Assembly: GCF_009727055.1 (NCBI RefSeq)
Contig: NC_052349.1
Location: 96,353,421-96,417,420 of the forward strand
Length of the DNA stretch: 64,000 nucleotides
Direction of reading: 5' to 3'
From: Benincasa hispida
Lineage: Eukaryota; Streptophyta; Magnoliopsida; Cucurbitales; Cucurbitaceae
Numbering within the stretch: the first letter of the stretch is position 1; each line of letters starts with the position of its first letter. Of the stretch, positions 35,666 to 46,904 are shown one piece after another. A program made the translations under genes and the position numbers. Below the pieces are notes generated by a model. That model saw only the letters and a program-made list of their open reading frames with translations. It did not search any database and was not told where the DNA came from.

Positions 35666-36471
35666 GGGCGAACAAACATACAAATGTTAACGATTTAATT
35701 GTCAATTAAATCTAATAGCTCATCCTAGAAGTTCAATAAAAGAATAGAAAGCAAGAATAAACAAAACAAACTCAACAACGATACAACAAAATCTCATCAA
35801 ACCATAGAAAATTGCCCAACAAACCTCAAAATCAATGTTTGGGCCTTTAGTTGTTCATCAATACATGAATCTCCTGCCAAAATAAATATTACAACTCGAA
35901 ATATGAACAAATCTCATGAGTTTTGGTCAAGAATGGCTAAAACTGAGCCTAGTGCTTTAAAAGTTAGCTAAAGTCTACTTCGTAGTGTTGCAATGCTATA
36001 GGACAGTGTTGCAACGCTTGCTTGCTGCCTCAAACTCCCCTTGTTGTTTAGGTAATTTAATATTAGTAGAATCCATTTTAAATATGAAATAAAGTTACGA
36101 TTACTATTGATTTTATGGAAATGAGGTCACCAAGCTTGTTTTTAGTTAAAGCCAATTTTCAATGGAGTGAAGACTATTCCCAAAAACCAACACGATTCCT
36201 TTTAAGGATGTTTTGTCCTCATTCAGATACTTCCTAGGAAATTTCCATCAAGGTCACCTAACATAGAATTGCTTCAAGTTAAACATGCTTAACTTTGGAG
36301 TTCCTGTGATTGAGCCACAAAAAAAAAAAAAAAAAAGGTGCATCTTAATTGGTATAGATAGTAACTTTCAATTGTTTTAAGCCTTTCTTAACCATCTTTC
36401 ATATCTTAAGGATCTCTCTCAAGATGTGATCTCGATTCATTCATTTCCCTTCTAAATTCGGACTTTACAAC
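35666..36471 (-). repeat. Cassandra-like TRIM remnant region
   Basis: The first 400 bp show nothing recognisable. From about 36060 the sequence resembles the LTR of Cassandra terminal-repeat elements, including the 5S-like block at 36210-36312 and 'aaggtgca(t)ctt...ttggtatagatagtaac' downstream of a poly-A run. Boundaries cannot be set. Copia F inserted at 36472. Confidence 0.5.
36210..36312 (-). ncRNA. 5S-rRNA-like sequence (degenerate)
   Basis: On the minus strand the order GAACTCC, AGTTAAGCATG, TTCTATG, GGTGACC, CCTAGGAAGT reproduces plant 5S rRNA (GAACTCCGCAGTTAAGCGTG through GGTGACCTCCTGGGAAGT), including the region of the internal promoter boxes A and C. The overall match is loose, with an insertion before the last box, so it is not a functional 5S gene. 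5S-like sequence inside an LTR is the hallmark of Cassandra elements. Confidence 0.6.
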
Positions 36472-36756
36472 AGTTAGAAATGAGAGGTTGAAGGATATGG
36501 CTTAACTCACGCTGCGGACGACAGCACTTAGACAAGGTAAACGATAGCGTTTGTGGAGGTAGACAATAACGTCTGCGGGAGGTTGACGACAGCTTCAAGA
36601 GATAGGTGGTAAACGGCAGTGGCAAGCCAAGTTTTCCTTTATGATTTCTTGTATTTGAAATGTACATAGGTGATGTATTTATACAATATGGAATCCCTAA
36701 TTTGGGAATGCAATAATAACTCAATAAATACAAATGGTTAGAGATTTGGTGGTAAC

Positions 36757-38839
36757 TGATAACTTGTAGAAATACAAGTTATTTATACTGTTTTATTTAG
36801 ATATTGTAGCAAAAAGAAAGGAAAGTTGCGTTGATAGTATACAAATTGGCTAAGAAATACGAAAAATTACGAAATGTCGTAAATACACCCATTAACACCA
36901 TTGCGATGGTAGAATAGAATGTTTCAGTTTCAGTTTGCAGGAAATAAGTCACCGCATGCGTTCATGGCTCAAAGACAAAACAAACAACGCATCTACGTCA
37001 TATTGTGCCCATCAATCAAGACGAAAAGATGATCAACGCAATGACGACGTATGTGACAATCGATCTTGAGCTTAGCGATCAACGCAATTTCAACTTCATG
37101 CAGTAATAAAAAACAACACCGCATACAACGATTGATTGAAGATGTGAAGAGCAACGCATTTGCGGAGGATTCTGACAAGTGTACAACTTTTAGTTGTGCA
37201 TTTCTGACGAATTGATTGCGTAACAGAAGGAATTTTCCATTCTGCCATTTCAGGAACTACAATAACTATACAGTGGGGACCATAAATTCAAAGAGCCAAG
37301 GTCTCACCTATAAATAGCTTCTTCAAACTGTCTGAAAGATATACATGTATATATGAAGACGTGCATATACTGATTCCGAGGGAGAGGCTGGTCTGAAGCG
37401 ACTGTCGAGAGTAGATCCGGGAGAACGGCGAAACAAGGCCGAGAGGTGAGTCTCTGAGCAGAGAATTCTTCCGATTCCCGTAGTTGAAGCTCTGTGCAAA
37501 GGTCAATTCTATCGGGAAAGCAAGCCTGAGAGGGAAGCTTTCCTCTCTACGACATCCATACACCGGCAAGCACAAATCTCCGATCGGGATCTGTGTCAAG
37601 ACGTTGACACTCTTTTCGTATTTGTTTCTATCTTCTATTTCATCTTCTGTGTTCATCTTCTGTAATTCTTCATTCACAATATGTATTAAACGCTTAATTT
37701 TAGAATTAAATATTATCATCGTCACCATTATCGTCTCTCTGTCTTTTTCCATATATTCATAATCCATTTTCTCCATGATATATTCTTAATCTCTAGGGTA
37801 AATAGCGAGAATTAAATGAGTGAGTTAAATTGTGTTAAGGAATTAATAAAGTTTGCTAAACCATGCTCGATGGCATCTTCACCTGTGAGAGCAGAAGTGA
37901 ACATGCTATTCCGCCTATTCCGCCTATCGAGAGAAGGTTGAAAAAATGCGTTAACTAAAGCGAGGAGTATTTCCAGAGATGGAAACAACCTTGCGTTCAT
38001 CACGTTCATCCCTATTTCATCATAGAGATATGGGAACGCGGCCGATCACCGAGAGTTGTACGCCAAGGGAAAACGGAACCTTAGTTGCGTCCTTAATGCA
38101 ATTGACAAACTTGCGATGTTTTTACTCTTTACTCTTTCTCTTTCTGCTTCATTCATAAGACTTGCCATCACATAGATCGATTCATTTGTACAACTTCACA
38201 GTCAGTTCTTGACCTCAGTACCATGTATCATGTATCTTGTATCGTGTATCATAGTTGCTCAGGATTTTACTTTATCAATGCATTTTTACTTTAATCGCAA
38301 TTTATATTTCTTTATAAACCAACATTCTTTATTCATTGTTAAAACCGGTTGCATGTATCACATAAGTATCGCATTAACGAAAACAATCCCCGTGTTCGAC
38401 CTCGGATCATTCTGAGAAACTTGCGTTGGAATTATACTTGGTTTCAGCGCAAGGAAACTTGCGACACGCACTACTTCATCGCATACTACAAGCATATCAT
38501 TATCAACGCATATACTTAGAATATAGTATCGCATGAAAATGTCTTTATCGCAAAACACTTGAGCGCATATTTAGCACATCATTCATTTCATTCATGAACC
38601 ATGCGTTAGAGTTAGATAAAGATAAAAGATTAAATTTTATGTCATCAAGTTTATGGCAACATGAACTTGAATTATCTATCATCACAGTGCATTCATAATA
38701 AAAGAAATACACAAATTTTCGTTACAAGTTTATGGCGCCGTTGCCGGGGACATGAGCTTGTATCATCCATTCATACATCAGTAGTGTGCATAAGCGATAC
38801 ATAACATACACATCACAACATACATTTTGTATCCTTACA
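36757..38839 (+). mobile_element. Gypsy LTR unit (family D) inside the Copia F LTR
   Basis: The unit starts TGATAACTTG, ends ATCCTTACA and is flanked by the perfect duplication GTAAC (36752-36756 and 38840-38844). The undisturbed LTR of F confirms the insertion site to the base. It contains a perfect tRNA-Asp primer-binding site at 38733, only about 107 bp before its end, which a plain solo LTR should not have. Open frames at 37288-37776 and elsewhere match no protein I know. Confidence 0.88.
38733..38752 (+). promoter_or_regulatory. tRNA-Asp primer-binding site inside the LTR unit
   Basis: TGGCGCCGTTGCCGGGGA is followed by CA. The first 18 bases match the complement of plant tRNA-Asp exactly. 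It is preceded by 'cgttacaagttta', matching 'cgaacaagtttt' before the site of Gypsy D. Confidence 0.85.
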
Positions 38840-38924
38840 GTAACCAACCTATTCCTTTGGTAAGTCCTATTCTTTTGGTAGATAGGCAAGACTTTATATG
38901 TTGGCATCTTTAATATCCTTAACA

Positions 38925-38937
38925 TGCCCCCTCAAAC
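38925..38937 (-). promoter_or_regulatory. Polypurine tract of Copia F
   Basis: On the minus strand GTTTGAGGGGGCA directly precedes the LTR start TGTTAAGG. Confidence 0.85.
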
Positions 38938-38949
38938 GAGACGGTAGTT

Positions 38950-40503
38950 CTACTACACCGAGTTTGGATCGAAGGTGGAAGAACTGTGAGTGTGTTAAGG
39001 GCTTGGTGAGGCAATCAGCGATTTAGTCGGAGAATGGGACATAACGAACATCAAGCTGACCACGGAGGACTTGATCACGAACGAAGTGAATGTTAATCTC
39101 ATAGTGCTTGGTCCGCGCATGAAACACCGGATTGACGCTAAAACACCGGCGCTGAGGTTGTCACACCATAAGACTGGAGCCAACTTATGTTTGACACCAA
39201 TCTCAGACAATAGTTGTTGCACCTAGATGATTTCTGCAGAGGCATGAGCGAGTGCTCTATATTCAGACTCTGTGTTAGACCGGGCGACAACGGATTATAT
39301 CTTGGAGGACCAGGAGACAAGATTACCTCCAAGAAAGATGCAATAAACAGCAATTGATTTTCGATCGTCTATATTAGCTGCCCAATCGGCATCGAAGAAG
39401 GCCGAAACAGAGAGGTCGAACCCATGTTGAATATAGAGGCCAAAGTTTCAAGTGTTATTGACATATCTTAGAACTCTCTTCACCGCTTGCCATTCAATGT
39501 CTGTAGGTTTCTTTAAGTAATGGCTTAGATGATTAACTACATATGTAATGTTAGGTCTCATGGTGGTTAAGTACTGTAGGGCGCCAATCGTGCTTTGATA
39601 GATATAGGGATTGTCAAGAGAAGTGCCATCGAAGATAGAGAGTTGCTTGTTTAGAACACTTGGAGAGGGTACCGGTTTTAGATCTCTAAGGTCAAGGCGG
39701 TGAAGTAGGTCCTCGATATACTTTTCCTAATTTAGTAAAACTCCATTGGGGACATTGTGCAGTTGGACTCCAAGGAAGTAATTAAGGTGGCCAAGATCTT
39801 TTAGAGCAAATTTGGAGTCCAAGGCTGTTACAAGCTTGTTGATTGCCTGCTGATCGATGTCGGTGATAATTACATCATCAACATATACTAGTAAGAGTAT
39901 CAAGGTAGAAGTGCTCCGATATATGAAGAGAGATGTATCAGACTTAGCATTCTGAAAGCCCCAGCTACATAATGTTGTTTTCAGTGTGTTGTTCTAGGCC
40001 CTTGGCGCTTGTTTGAGGCCATATATAGCCTTGTGTAAGCGACAAACATGATTTGGTAGTTGAGGATCAATAAATCCCTGTAGTTGATGCATGTAAACTT
40101 CTTCATCGAGGGCGCCATTAAGAAAGGCGTTATTGAAATCTAACTGTCTCAGCTGCCACCCTTTGGATACCGCAAGGCTAATGACGATCTGGATGGTGGA
40201 TGCCTTGATCACTGGACTAAACTTCTCAAAGAAATCGATGCCCGGGTTTTGTTGGAAGCCTTTTGCTACGAGGCGTGCCTTGTAGCGTAGAATGGAGCCA
40301 TTAGGACTTCATTTGATTCTGAATACCCATTTATTGCCAACAATGTTCATTGACGATGATGGAGGAACCAAAGTCCAGGTCTGATTGTTCATTAGTGCTT
40401 GAAATTCATCACTCATTGCTTTGTTCCACTGCGTGGTTTTGAGCGCATCACTAACTTGGGTAGGTTCGGTTAGAGACCAGTCTTTTTGGGTTCGGGAGGA
40501 CAA
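38950..40503 (-). pseudogene. Copia F reverse transcriptase and RNase H
   Basis: The minus-strand reading begins EPTQVSDALKTTQWNKAM and NIVGNKWVFRIK, then a single stop (about 40310), then [28 protein letters not shown] and [13 protein letters not shown]. The YVDD box is intact (LLVYVDDVIITDID, about 39880). LKDLGHLNYFLGVQL and the RNase H motif FFDADWAANIDDRKS follow, then the C-terminal SAEIIQVQQ-type region in a shifted frame. About five stops or frame changes break it. It is among the best preserved pol genes in the window but still inactive. Confidence 0.87.
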
Positions 40504-40593
40504 TATTCTGGGTTTGAAGATGCCTACCTTTCCTCATGTAATCATGGGATGAATAGACACGGGCACAGGGTATAGGATAGTATCGGGTGAAGA

Positions 40594-41232
40594 CTAGACA
40601 GGGGACGATGAAGGTGAACTATCGGTGGGTTTGGCGGTAGGCGATGGTGAATCAAGTGATAAACAATCGGAGGGTACACGATCGATGGGTATACGATCGG
40701 TGGGTAAGTGGATGGTGGGTAAACAATCGTTGGGTAAATTATCGGTTGGTGAATGATCGTTGGGTGAGCGATTACTGGGTAAGCAATTGATAGGTAGACG
40801 ATCAGTGGGTTGGTCCCTAGACAATGAGGGTAAACAATCGTTGGGTATACAATTAGTGGGTAGACGATCAGAGGAAGAAGGTTGGAAGGTTGGGCTATCT
40901 GTAGAGGTATTAGCTGGTGATTGGGTGTGGGTTGTTCTGACAGTTGGTGAAAGTGAGGTTGTGGACGTAGAGGGCATGGAGTCACTATGCAGTGTGACTT
41001 GACTGAGGGATACCCAAGAAACCGGGTGGACGGCAACTGCTTGCTTGGTTGGTCTGCAAGCTGAAGGAGACACCTGACAAGAAAAGTCTGTTTCATCAAA
41101 CACAACATTCTGAGAGATGAATAGCCTACCACTGGGGTTGAGGCATTTGTAGCCTTTATGATTCACAGCCGGACCGAGATAGATGCACTTCTCTGTGCGA
41201 TAGCTCAACTTATCTGAATTGTACGGTCTCAA
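40594..41232 (-). pseudogene. Copia F integrase C-terminus and linker with pentapeptide array
   Basis: This is an open segment of 212 codons. Residues 1-50 are the conserved integrase C-terminal part (YRTEKCIYLG, YKCLNPSGRLFISQNVVFDE). Residues about 86-120 are Ser/Thr/Pro-rich. Residues 142-191 are ten uninterrupted five-residue units of the type Pro-Thr-Asp-Arg-Leu (40660-40809), with two more just upstream. The linker between integrase and RT is normally variable, so the array may be tolerated rather than functional. The alternative frame 40542-41132 is open only because the repeat length is divisible by three. Confidence 0.75.
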
Positions 41233-41870
41233 GCAAGGGAAACATGCACACCCAAATATTCGAAGCTCCTCGAACCTAAGCTTCTTTTTAACATCACTTC
41301 CATTGGAGACTGTCTATTTAGGATAGGGGTAGGAATGCCATTAATCAGTAGAATTGAGTATAAGAATGCATCCCACCAATGATGTAAGGGAAGATGTGCT
41401 TGGGCTAGTAGGGTTATCCCTGTCTCAACTATGTGTATGTGCTTCCTCTCAGCCCTTCCATTTTGTACTGACGTATATGGACAAGTGTATCTGGAAGCAA
41501 TGCCAAGCTGATGATAGACTTTGTGTATTTTGAAAAATTCTCCACCATTATCCGACTGTAGGAACTTGATCAGTGTATTGAACTAAGTTTGTACCATGGT
41601 GAGAAAGTGTTGAAAAGCTGCCAGTGTGTCACTTTTTAACCTCAAAGGATAGATCCATGTGTACCTACTATGATCATCAACAAAGATAGCATAATATTTG
41701 TACCCATCTGTTGACAAGAGAGGAGCTGGACCCCACAAATAATTGTGTATAAGTTCAAAGGTTGCAGATGCTCTTGAGTTAGAGTTAGGGAAGGCTAAAG
41801 AATGCGATTTTCCATAGCTATAAGAATCACAAAAGTTAAGCTCTTCATTAAATAACATAGGGAGATTACA
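41233..41870 (-). pseudogene. Copia F integrase core
   Basis: The minus strand reads ELIHNYLWGPAP, YAIFVDDHSRYTWIYPL, then after a stop LQSDNGGEF and QNGRAERKHIHIVETG. The second Asp and the Glu of the D,D,E triad are present. The first Asp, expected before LWGP, is Tyr (GAT to TAT, about 41743). HHWWDAFLYSILLINGIPTPIL continues the domain. A stop at about 41583 breaks the frame. It is inactive. Confidence 0.84.
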
Positions 41871-41992
41871 GCTTTTGATAATAAACTCTAGTGTTTTTTA
41901 CGAAGGATGGCCAAGCCTTCTATGCCATGTAATCTTAGACACCCTATGCTTCAAAGATATGCTAAGAGCAGACAGATCTTTATTCTTGTACA

Positions 41993-42577
41993 CTAGTTGC
42001 GATGGCACCTGTTTCCTACTGACTTTGAGTTGATTTCTGCACCCTCTAACTGATACAGTCCATCTTTAAGCATTCCCTTCATTATCGTTTGTCCCGTACC
42101 TTTTTCCTTAACAAGATAGTAATCTGTGTGAAATTCAATAAACACGTTATTGTCTTTTGTTAGCTTAGATATACTAACCAAATTTTTTGCTATTGCAGGC
42201 ACACATAACATATCATTCAGTTTCAAATTGTAGGCATCACTAGACAGACATGCAGTTCCAACATGAGAAATTTCTAGAGTATTACCATTAGCTATAGTGA
42301 CTGCTTCAGTACCTGAGTATTCAGTCGGATTGCCAAGATTGTTGAACTCTGAGGTAACATGATTGGAGGCACTACTGTCAGCATACCAATTTGCATCAGT
42401 CATGTTTTCTTGTCTTGTCAGAAAGGGGTTACTCCCATAAGCAGTGGCTAGGGCTATTGGGTGAGGTTGTGTGTTTTTGGTCTGATTGTTGGGGAAGGGT
42501 TGTCCCTTGTTTTGAGGAGAATTGGGAACAAAATCTCTATTATACCTGTTGAAGCAGTAAAACGCTATGTGTCCCAC
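41993..42577 (-). pseudogene. Copia F protease and zinc-knuckle end
   Basis: The frame starts inside the zinc knuckle (GHIAFYC). The active-site stretch reads WYADSSASNHVT, where the family has Asp-Ser-Gly-Ala; the Gly is Ser. GTEAVTIANGNTLEISHVG and LKLNDMLCVPAIAKNLVSISKL are the conserved segments leading to integrase. The knuckle's second Cys codon (about 42588) is TGA, which separates this frame from gag. Confidence 0.85.
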
Positions 42578-42583
42578 CTTCCC

Positions 42584-43534
42584 TCAGACTTGACACACAG
42601 GTTTGTTGTTGTTTCTTCCCCTGCCTCGACCTCTGCCATGGCCACCACCACCTCGTTGTCCTCCCCCACTAGATTGATTGCTGCTATTGGACTTGTTGTT
42701 TTGGTTGACATGTCTACTGTTTGTCATATTCACTGATGCATTACTGACTTGGTTGAAGTCTACTGTCATCTTTTGGTTTGACTGATGTTCCAATCTCCTT
42801 TCATACAAGAGAAGTTCTGATTGCATATCAAGCCACGACATGTCTGCTCTCCCTTGGATTGTAGCCATGATGGCATTGTATTCTCCATCAAGTCCTTGTA
42901 GTACCTATGAAACAAGAGCTCTTGGTGGCACAGGACTATCAACTTGCTCGAGATTGTCAGCATTCATTTTCATAGTTCGAAGGTACTCTTCCATTTTCAA
43001 ATTACCTTTTCTAGTTGTTTGAAACACGTCTCAGATAATCTTCTTCACCCCTAGACTGAACACCAAAGAGTTTTTGAATGTTGTTCCATAGATCCTTTGC
43101 ACATTCACATCCCATCATTTGAATGGCAACCTCTGGTGTCATGGAGTTATACATCAAGCCGAGGAGAAGTTGATCTACATCCATTCACGCTTCATATTGA
43201 GGTTTTACCTCAAGTGCGTCGACGAGCTGGAAGCACCACTGTCGAAACTTCCTTTTGTGTTGCGTGGAGCAGCTCCTACTCCAGTTAATCGAGTCGATAT
43301 GCTCTTAGCGACTGCAGGTTGCAGAAACATTGGGGGACAAACTTTTTGTCCGGTCAGGTGTCCTTCGAGTCGATAACTCTGAAGGATTGGAAGCGCTAGA
43401 TTTTTCCATAGGAGGAAATTGTTGTGATCAAGTTTAATGGAGGTTATCTGATTGAGGAGTTGGTTCAAGGGTGGGCCGCTGAAGTTGGTTGTGCCGAGGG
43501 TGGCTTCTAGGTTTCCTTGATTGACGTTGGTCAT
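42584..43534 (-). pseudogene. Copia F gag
   Basis: The ATG at 43534 follows the primer-binding site by a few bases and begins MTNVNQGNLEA. The gag domain shows LDHNNFLLWKNLALPILQSYRLEGHL, and after frame changes WLDMQSELLLYERRLEHQ, the usual gag C-terminal segment. A Gly/Arg-rich stretch then leads to the zinc knuckle CQV-stop-GKVGHIAFYC. Frameshifts lie near 43200 and 42900. Confidence 0.83.
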
Positions 43535-43539
43535 TATTT

Positions 43540-43551
43540 GTTCTGATACCA
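43540..43551 (-). promoter_or_regulatory. Primer-binding site of Copia F
   Basis: On the minus strand TGGTATCAGAAC abuts the LTR end CTAACT and matches the initiator tRNA-Met complement. Confidence 0.88.
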
Positions 43552-43915
43552 AGTTAGAAATGAGAGGTTGAAGGATATGGCTTGACTCACGCTGCGGACG
43601 ACAGCACTTAGACAAGGTAAACGATTGCGTTTGTGGAGGTAGATGATAACGTCTGCGGGAGGTAGACGACAACTTCAAGAGATAGGCAGTAAACGACAGT
43701 GCCAAGCCAAGTTTTCCTTTATGATTTCTTGTATTTGAAATGTACATAGGTGATGTATTTATACAATATGGAATCCCTAATTTGGGAACGCAAAAATAAC
43801 TCAACAAATATAAATGGTTAGAGATTTGGTGGTAACCAACCTATTCCTTTGGTAAGTCCTATTCTTTTGGTAGATAGGCAAGACTTTATATGTTGACATC
43901 CTTAATATCCTTAAC
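43552..43915 (-). repeat. Copia F 5' LTR (intact)
   Basis: This 364-bp LTR carries the uninterrupted GTAAC site used by the insertion in the other LTR. A 'gtatttatacaa' stretch near 43757 may be the TATA region. Confidence 0.92.
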
Positions 43916-46439
43916 AATAACAAAGGTAATTTTAGTTATTTTAAAATCACCTCTAAACATGTATTTAAATAACAAGTTTTCATTATAAGAAAATCCCTTG
44001 CATGAATAAGTTGATATTAAACAAAAAACTATATAAGCAAACATAAGGTTAATTCCATTATAGGATGAAGGCTCACATTATTATGAGTGGGTGGCCAATG
44101 AAGAATTACAAAAGAATGAGAGAGATTGACAAAGATAGAAATACATTTAACTCATCCAAAAAATTATATCACACATTCTATCAACAACATTGGCTTTCAA
44201 ACATGCATCATACCATATTTCAATAAAAACTGAACAATAATCCTTTATGTTTTTTAGACAATTTGTTTTATATGGTGATTTTGAGTGGCACAACTCAATT
44301 CTTAATATTTTGAGTCATATTTCTTATTCTTCATTTAATTTTGAGGCTTTCTATATTGCAACAAATTATTTGTGCAACTTGGACAAGATTAATTTTTTTA
44401 TTGATTTCAATTATTTTAGTTCGAGAGAGTAAAATTTGGATTAGATTATAGGATGCATGACTATTAAAATTAATTTGCAATGAGAGCGAGGTTGTTCTAA
44501 TAGAAGTTGTAAAAAGAAGTTCTAAATGTGTCTTATTAGTTTGTAGAAAATAGACCAAGAGGTTGATTTACAAACTAATAAGAGATTTAGCTGAGCTCAC
44601 GAAAGAAAGTTGATTAGCATACTAATTTTTTGGCTTATTTTTATTGCATGTTAAAAGTAGTTTCTTAATTGGTTAAGTTTATGATCGAATGCATGAAATC
44701 AATTTCCTAAGACATCTCTCTAATTATTTTTTCCACTAGGTAAGAATAGGTGCAATTTTAATATAAACCAAACACTTCGGTTAAGTTCTCTAAATAAAAT
44801 AGAAGTTCGTGTAAGTAGCTATGGTAATTAGTCAAAATTAGAAACTTAATCTTAAAGACGATGCTCAAATTCAATTCAATAGACTAAAACTTGACAACGA
44901 ACCCTTGTACTTTACATGGTACCGAAATCAAGCCACAATGAATTCCCACACCAATCTTTAGATGTAAGCTAGGTTTTTAAAAGGGTACATCCATAGTCAA
45001 ACAACCTCAAGCCAAATATCACGATGACAAAAGGTCATAGATTATTGCTATATCATTGGGGTGTTTTGGATACTGAGTTCACTTATGAAGTCTAGAGATA
45101 ATATATTGGAGTTAAGAAATTTGTGTTTGAGATGCAGAGTTGTAAGATAAATTTTTTCGATAAATGTTTAAAATAGAGAGAGAAAGATGAAGTTTCTCGA
45201 TAATTGTGCAAACTTCAATAGTACTATTAAAATTGAGTTATTTGATACCAACTTGTGATGTTAATGGCTAAACATTCCTATTAGGATATTGTAACTGAAC
45301 CATTTGCTTCTCTTTATTAGAGTGAGTTGTTGATTGAGTTAAAATCTAATGTAGCGAGTTGACATGAATGTTATCATACTCATGGAATTTGAGAATGCCT
45401 AGGCAATAGGTGAATGCCCTCATCCTCCGGAGAACTAAAATAACAAAAGAAAAGGAAGCCAATAAGAAACAATTAGTGGTGAATGATTAATATGAGAATT
45501 AAGAGTATTTGGAGCAAAGGAGAACCAACTCATAAAATCATGTAGCCAAGCCTTCTAAAGGACAACGTTTAGGTGGTAGAACTTTAATGTTCCATCACTC
45601 AGTTAGGATCCTATAAAATTGAAGTATGTCAAATTGATAGGAAAAAAAATATAGAAGAGATTTAAGACTCGAGATTGCAACATATCACGATGAAAATAAA
45701 TATTGACACGTGACAGAGTGTTCTTTCTTTACCTTTTACTTTGCACGTACTTTTTGTTTAATAATTTTTCTTGGATGAATTCATGTTTCCATGGTGTATT
45801 GAGTGATTTGAACTCAATTTTTAGACTTTTTCTTTTTTCTTAAGTTGATTGGACAATTATCTTTGGTTGAATTAACAATTTATTCTTAATATACTATTAG
45901 CAAGTTTATTCATATGTTACGTGAGCATATATTTTATTCTTTTGGCCATTGAAGTATCTTCTATGATTTAAATTTTGGCTTGAAAAAAGTGAAGTTTAAA
46001 TCTGGACTAGAATGCATGATTAATTGTCTTTCAAAAGGTTAAAGAGTTTCAAGCTTTTTGCATGAGAATAAAAACTTATTGTAAAAGTCGTTAAAAAAGG
46101 TTTCTCGTTCTTTAGAAAATATAGATTGACACATCAATTTTATTATTGCGAAAATTGAACTTATTCATTCGGTTCTTAGCTCAAAACCAAAATCTAAAAA
46201 CTAAAAAACAAAAAAATACAATGTTATTCATTCGGTTTTAAAATGTTTAATAAACAATGTTATGACTTATGGCTGGTAATGGGAGGGAAGAGGCGGCTGA
46301 TGGGGAAAATAGGGTTTGAAAGAAAATGGAAGGGAGGGGGAGGGGAGGGGAAATGAAAAAAAAATGGGGGGAGAATGGGTTTTTTTTTTTTTTTTTTTTT
46401 TTTAAAGAAAAGCGGATCTTTAAAGATCCTTTTTTTTTA
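43916..46439. other. AT-rich intergenic DNA, no gene seen
   Basis: Only short open frames without recognisable motifs occur. A G-rich run lies at 46332-46350 and a long T run at about 46380-46402. Confidence 0.6.
46332..46350 (+). other. G-quadruplex-capable motif
   Basis: GGGAGGGGGAGGGGAGGGG has four G runs of three or more separated by single A, which fits the strict intramolecular G-quadruplex pattern. Confidence 0.8.
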
Positions 46440-46512
46440 AAAACATAAAACCGACATTATACATCCGGTTTTCACTTTTTCCACAACATTAAAACCCAAA
46501 ATTCTTGTAGTG
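46440..46512. mobile_element. CACTA-type right terminus (orphan)
   Basis: It ends AAAATTCTTGTAGTG, the reverse complement of the CACTACAAGAA terminus, with the subterminal 'aaaccgacatt...ggttttcac' motif. No matching left end was found upstream, so it is a remnant. Confidence 0.6.
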
Positions 46513-46904
46513 AAAATTTCATTAGAATTTTTATTTTTTTTTTTAAAAAGAATAATTTTAATTCTTAGAAGAAAGTAATAGATATTAATTATGGATGAAA
46601 TGATTCAACCTTTATACCAATGGATTATGCTCGTTATCATTTTCTATTTATCTCCATTAGATTTCAATGCATTGTTAAGATCCAATCAATTGAAATGGCC
46701 GTACGGCCGAGTGAAATTACTTATAGACCCATGCCAAGAAACACTCATTCAAAACAATATATGACATGTTCTTATAGTACGATTTCGTGAACTATATACC
46801 TCAAATACTATATATACCAATAAAATTAAAAAAAATGAAATCAATTATTAAAAGAATCGGATAAGAAAATAAAATGAGATACGATGTTATCATATATCTC
46901 ATAA

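Larger units (their letters stand above)
36472..38924 (-). repeat. Copia F 3' LTR, interrupted
   Basis: The two halves 36472-36756 and 38845-38924 add up to the length of the other LTR. The uninterrupted sequence 'ggtggtaaccaacc' at about 43830 is the empty site for the insertion. Confidence 0.92.
36472..43915 (-). mobile_element. Copia element F, antisense
   Basis: LTRs at 36472-38924 (interrupted) and 43552-43915 enclose gag, protease, integrase, RT and RNase H on the minus strand. The LTR is 364 bp, starting TGTTAAGG and ending CTAACT. The flanks ACAAC (36467-36471) and ATAAC (43916-43920) match at 4 of 5 bases. A hand alignment of the two LTRs gives about 16 differences, roughly 4%, so F is much younger than A or B. 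Only a few stops and frameshifts are present. Confidence 0.9.

Noticed and set aside
37288..37776. 162-codon minus-strand frame in the Gypsy LTR unit
   Set aside because: It matches no protein I recognise and lies wholly within LTR sequence.
36757..38839. Complete small retrotransposon (TRIM)
   Set aside because: A primer site is present but there is no second LTR or purine tract, so it is described as an LTR unit with an unusual end.
40542..41132. 196-codon minus-strand frame with repeated VYP peptides
   Set aside because: It is the alternative frame of the Copia F integrase linker, open only because of the 15-bp repeat.
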